64,000 bases of DNA from Pedobacter caeni. Its GTDB lineage: Bacteria; Bacteroidota; Bacteroidia; Sphingobacteriales; Sphingobacteriaceae. Positions 62,425 through 64,000 of this stretch are shown in pieces. A program made the translations under genes and the position numbers. Position 1 is the first letter of the stretch; every line of letters begins with the position of its first letter. Location of the stretch: positions 496,001 to 560,000 of the forward strand of contig NZ_FQUQ01000004.1 of the NCBI RefSeq assembly GCF_900129215.1, read 5' to 3'. The notes below the pieces were generated by a model. The model was not told the DNA's origin, made no database searches, and saw only the letters and a list, made by a program, of their open reading frames with translations.

Positions 62425-62661
62425 ATGACAGAAAACACGATCGTTGGTGATATCTTTAAGGATATTTTAATACAACACATGATCAGATTGAATAAAGACA
62501 CCCCCTCAGAGGTATTACAGGAAGTGAAGAAAGGCGATTTAGTGACGGATACATTCAGTAAGACCGGCCTTGTAGAAGAGGTAGAGACTTCTGATGATGG
62601 ATTGTATAAGATTTACACCTTCCATCTCGTTACCGGAAGGTCTATTACAGTTAAAAAGTAA
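62425..62661 (+). CDS. Hypothetical small protein
   Basis: A 78-residue soluble protein: MTENTIVGDIFKDILIQHMIRLNKDTPSEVLQEVKKGDLVTDTFSKTGLVEEVETSDDGLYKIYTFHLVTGRSITVKK. The second half looks like a small beta-barrel of the Hypothetical KOW/Tudor-like or S1-like type (G-D-L-V-x-D and V-E-x-V-x-x-x-D-G-L-Y-x-I-Y). No family is named. It starts 49 bases from the YyaL-type gene and is 28 bases before the epimerase-like gene on the same strand, so it may be in one transcript with that gene. Confidence 0.55.
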   Translation: MTENTIVGDIFKDILIQHMIRLNKDTPSEVLQEVKKGDLVTDTFSKTGLVEEVETSDDGLYKIYTFHLVTGRSITVKK

Positions 62662-62689
62662 CATTCCGGCTAAAAAGTAAATTACCGCC

Positions 62690-63787
62690 ATGAAGATCAC
62701 GCATACCGAAATCTACCGCTTCAGCATCCCCATGGAGCCCTTTGTTATTGCTACAGGCACCATGCATTTTGCACAAAATGTATTGATCCGCATTCATACA
62801 GATGCCGGAATTCATGGTGTAGGAGAATGTTCTGCTTTCCCGATGATTGTCGGAGAAACCCAGGAAACCTGTCTGGCAATGGCCAAAGATTTTGCACAGA
62901 TCCTCATCGGCAGGGATCCGCTGGACATTCCTGAACGCATGAATGACCTGCTGGGTTATGCCGCTCACAATGGCACCATTAAAAGCGCGTTCGACATGGC
63001 CTTATTTGATATTGCAGCCAAACATGCCGACCTCCCCTTGTATCGCTTTCTGGGCGGCCAGAAGAGAACGATTGAAACAGACATGACCATTGGCATTGAT
63101 AGCCCTGAAAACATGGCCCTTACTGCACTAAAATATCAAAAACAAGGTTGCCGCATCCTGAAGATCAAACTTGGCAAAAAGGTACTGGAAGATATTGACA
63201 GAGTGGCCAGGATCCGTCAGGCAGTTGGAGATCAGATGATCATCCGCCTCGATGCCAATCAGGGCTGGAATTTCGACGATGCTTTATACGCATTGGGCGC
63301 ATTAGCGCCCTTTAATATTGAGTTTTGTGAGCAACCGATGCGCACCTGGTTCGATGACAGGCTACCGGAATTGAAGACCAACTCCCCTATTAAAATTATG
63401 GCAGATGAAAGCTGTTACAATCATCATGATGCCCGTAAACTGATCAACAGCCAGTCATGCGAATACCTGAACATTAAATTCTCTAAATCAGGAGGCATCC
63501 TGGAAGCCCAGAAAATCCACGAAATTGCCTTGCAAACCGGTGTAAAATGTATGATCGGCAGCATGCTGGAAAGCAGGATTGCCCTAAGCGCAAACCTACA
63601 TTTTGCTTTATCCAGTCCGAATGTGGTATTCTTTGATCTGGACACCTGCTTATTAGGACATTTGGTTGATCCGGTAATTGGTGGCCTGACATACGACGGG
63701 TATTTCCTGGATGTACCGGAAACTTCAGGAATCGGTGCCGATGCAGACCCTGCTTTTTTAAAGAATTGCGAACAATGGATCGTGTAA
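62690..63787 (+). CDS. Enolase superfamily dipeptide epimerase
   Basis: A 365-residue enolase-superfamily enzyme of the muconate-lactonizing subgroup. N-terminal capping domain KITHTEIYRFSIPMEPFVIATGTMHFAQNVLIRIHTDAGIHGVGEC; barrel with the K-x-K acid/base motif ILKIKLGKK (near 160), metal ligands RLDANQGW, EFCEQP and ADES, and the second Lys in LNIKFSKSGG. The end SGIGADADPAF matches dipeptide epimerases. It would flip L/D stereochemistry of a dipeptide such as L-Ala-D/L-Glu, in line with the peptide-use genes at 52-58 kb. Specificity is inferred. Confidence 0.88.
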   Translation: MKITHTEIYRFSIPMEPFVIATGTMHFAQNVLIRIHTDAGIHGVGECSAFPMIVGETQETCLAMAKDFAQILIGRDPLDIPERMNDLLGYAAHNGTIKSAFDMALFDIAAKHADLPLYRFLGGQKRTIETDMTIGIDSPENMALTALKYQKQGCRILKIKLGKKVLEDIDRVARIRQAVGDQMIIRLDANQGWNFDDALYALGALAPFNIEFCEQPMRTWFDDRLPELKTNSPIKIMADESCYNHHDARKLINSQSCEYLNIKFSKSGGILEAQKIHEIALQTGVKCMIGSMLESRIALSANLHFALSSPNVVFFDLDTCLLGHLVDPVIGGLTYDGYFLDVPETSGIGADADPAFLKNCEQWIV

Positions 63788-63797
63788 ATGACTATAC

Positions 63798-64000
63798 TTA
63801 CAGATGGTAAACCATAAAGACGGCCTGTTCTCCCGGTTGCTCATGATATAAAGAAAGTTGTACTCCATCTACCACAAACCCCTGCTTCTTATAAAACCGG
63901 ATGGCCGGCACATTGGTGTTTTGAGTTTCTAACATCACCAATCTGAATTGATCTGTTCTGGCATGAGCTACCACCTGTTTAATTAGAGCAGCACCAAAGC
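63798..64000 (-). CDS. GNAT family acetyltransferase, partial
   Basis: The minus-strand frame ends at 63798 and runs out of the window. Visible residues are FGAALIKQVVAHARTDQFRLVMLETQNTNVPAIRFYKKQGFVVDGVQLSLYHEQPGEQAVFMVYHL, the C-terminal part of a GNAT (the A-I-R-F-Y-x-K-x-G-F motif). The N-terminal region is beyond the edge, so substrate is unknown. Acetyl-CoA-dependent transfer is inferred from the fold. Confidence 0.85.
   Translation of the reverse strand, partial: FGAALIKQVVAHARTDQFRLVMLETQNTNVPAIRFYKKQGFVVDGVQLSLYHEQPGEQAVFMVYHL

Overview
The window reads as chromosome of a Bacteroidota bacterium of the Sphingobacteriaceae, most like Pedobacter. Support: SusC/SusD pairs with a FecR/ECF-sigma cassette, TAnnTTTG-type -7 promoter boxes, few Shine-Dalgarno sites, many lipoproteins, and a GT4-GT4-GH130 cluster. 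This assignment comes from gene content; no rRNA, tRNA or CRISPR array was seen.

Layout. 0.1-4.5 kb: lipoprotein, a broken TssD-like gene, nuclease-family and MFS genes. 4.6-16 kb: ClpB, three paralogous outer-membrane barrel proteins, an Fsr-type MFS pump, two GT4 glycosyltransferases and a convergent GH130 phosphorylase. 16-25.4 kb: C1 and S9 peptidases, two tandem deacetylase lipoproteins, a GreA-like protein, a nitroreductase and an ABC-F ATPase. 25.4-32.3 kb: an accessory block of five GT2-like genes (two with an intact metal motif, three degenerate) interleaved with seven small proteins that begin M-x-W-Y, five of them in a tandem array. 32.4-42.7 kb: ECF sigma, FecR, SusC, SusD, a TlpA-like protein, an NHL protein and a barrel protein. 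42.7-47.4 kb: a truncated GH78-like gene, a tandem double GT2-like gene, a hypothetical gene, a Crp-type regulator and a MauE-like membrane protein. 47.4-52.1 kb: a zinc-type gene set (CobW GTPase, MerC-like, small lipoprotein, ABC transporter with a His-rich permease, DUF3299-like, Fur/Zur). 52.1-63.8 kb: a peptide-use locus (dipeptidase, RidA, SusD, SusC), a lipoprotein, an FKBP, a YyaL-type protein and a dipeptide-epimerase-like enolase. The window ends inside a GNAT gene.

The main result is a regulon visible in the DNA. Seven copies of a palindrome, close to GGGACA-TT-TGWCCC, lie upstream of GT2-like genes, WY small-protein genes and the MauE-like gene. In all seven, the palindrome centre is exactly 37.5 bases from the last base of a TAnnTTTG-like -7 box. 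This puts the palindrome near -41.5, the classic class II Crp activator position. A Crp-family gene lies directly before the seventh copy. The simplest reading is that this Crp protein activates the dispersed GT2/WY system. The biochemical role of the WY proteins and the degenerate GT2-like proteins is unknown; they may be a protein-glycosylation or peptide-modification system, but that is inference.
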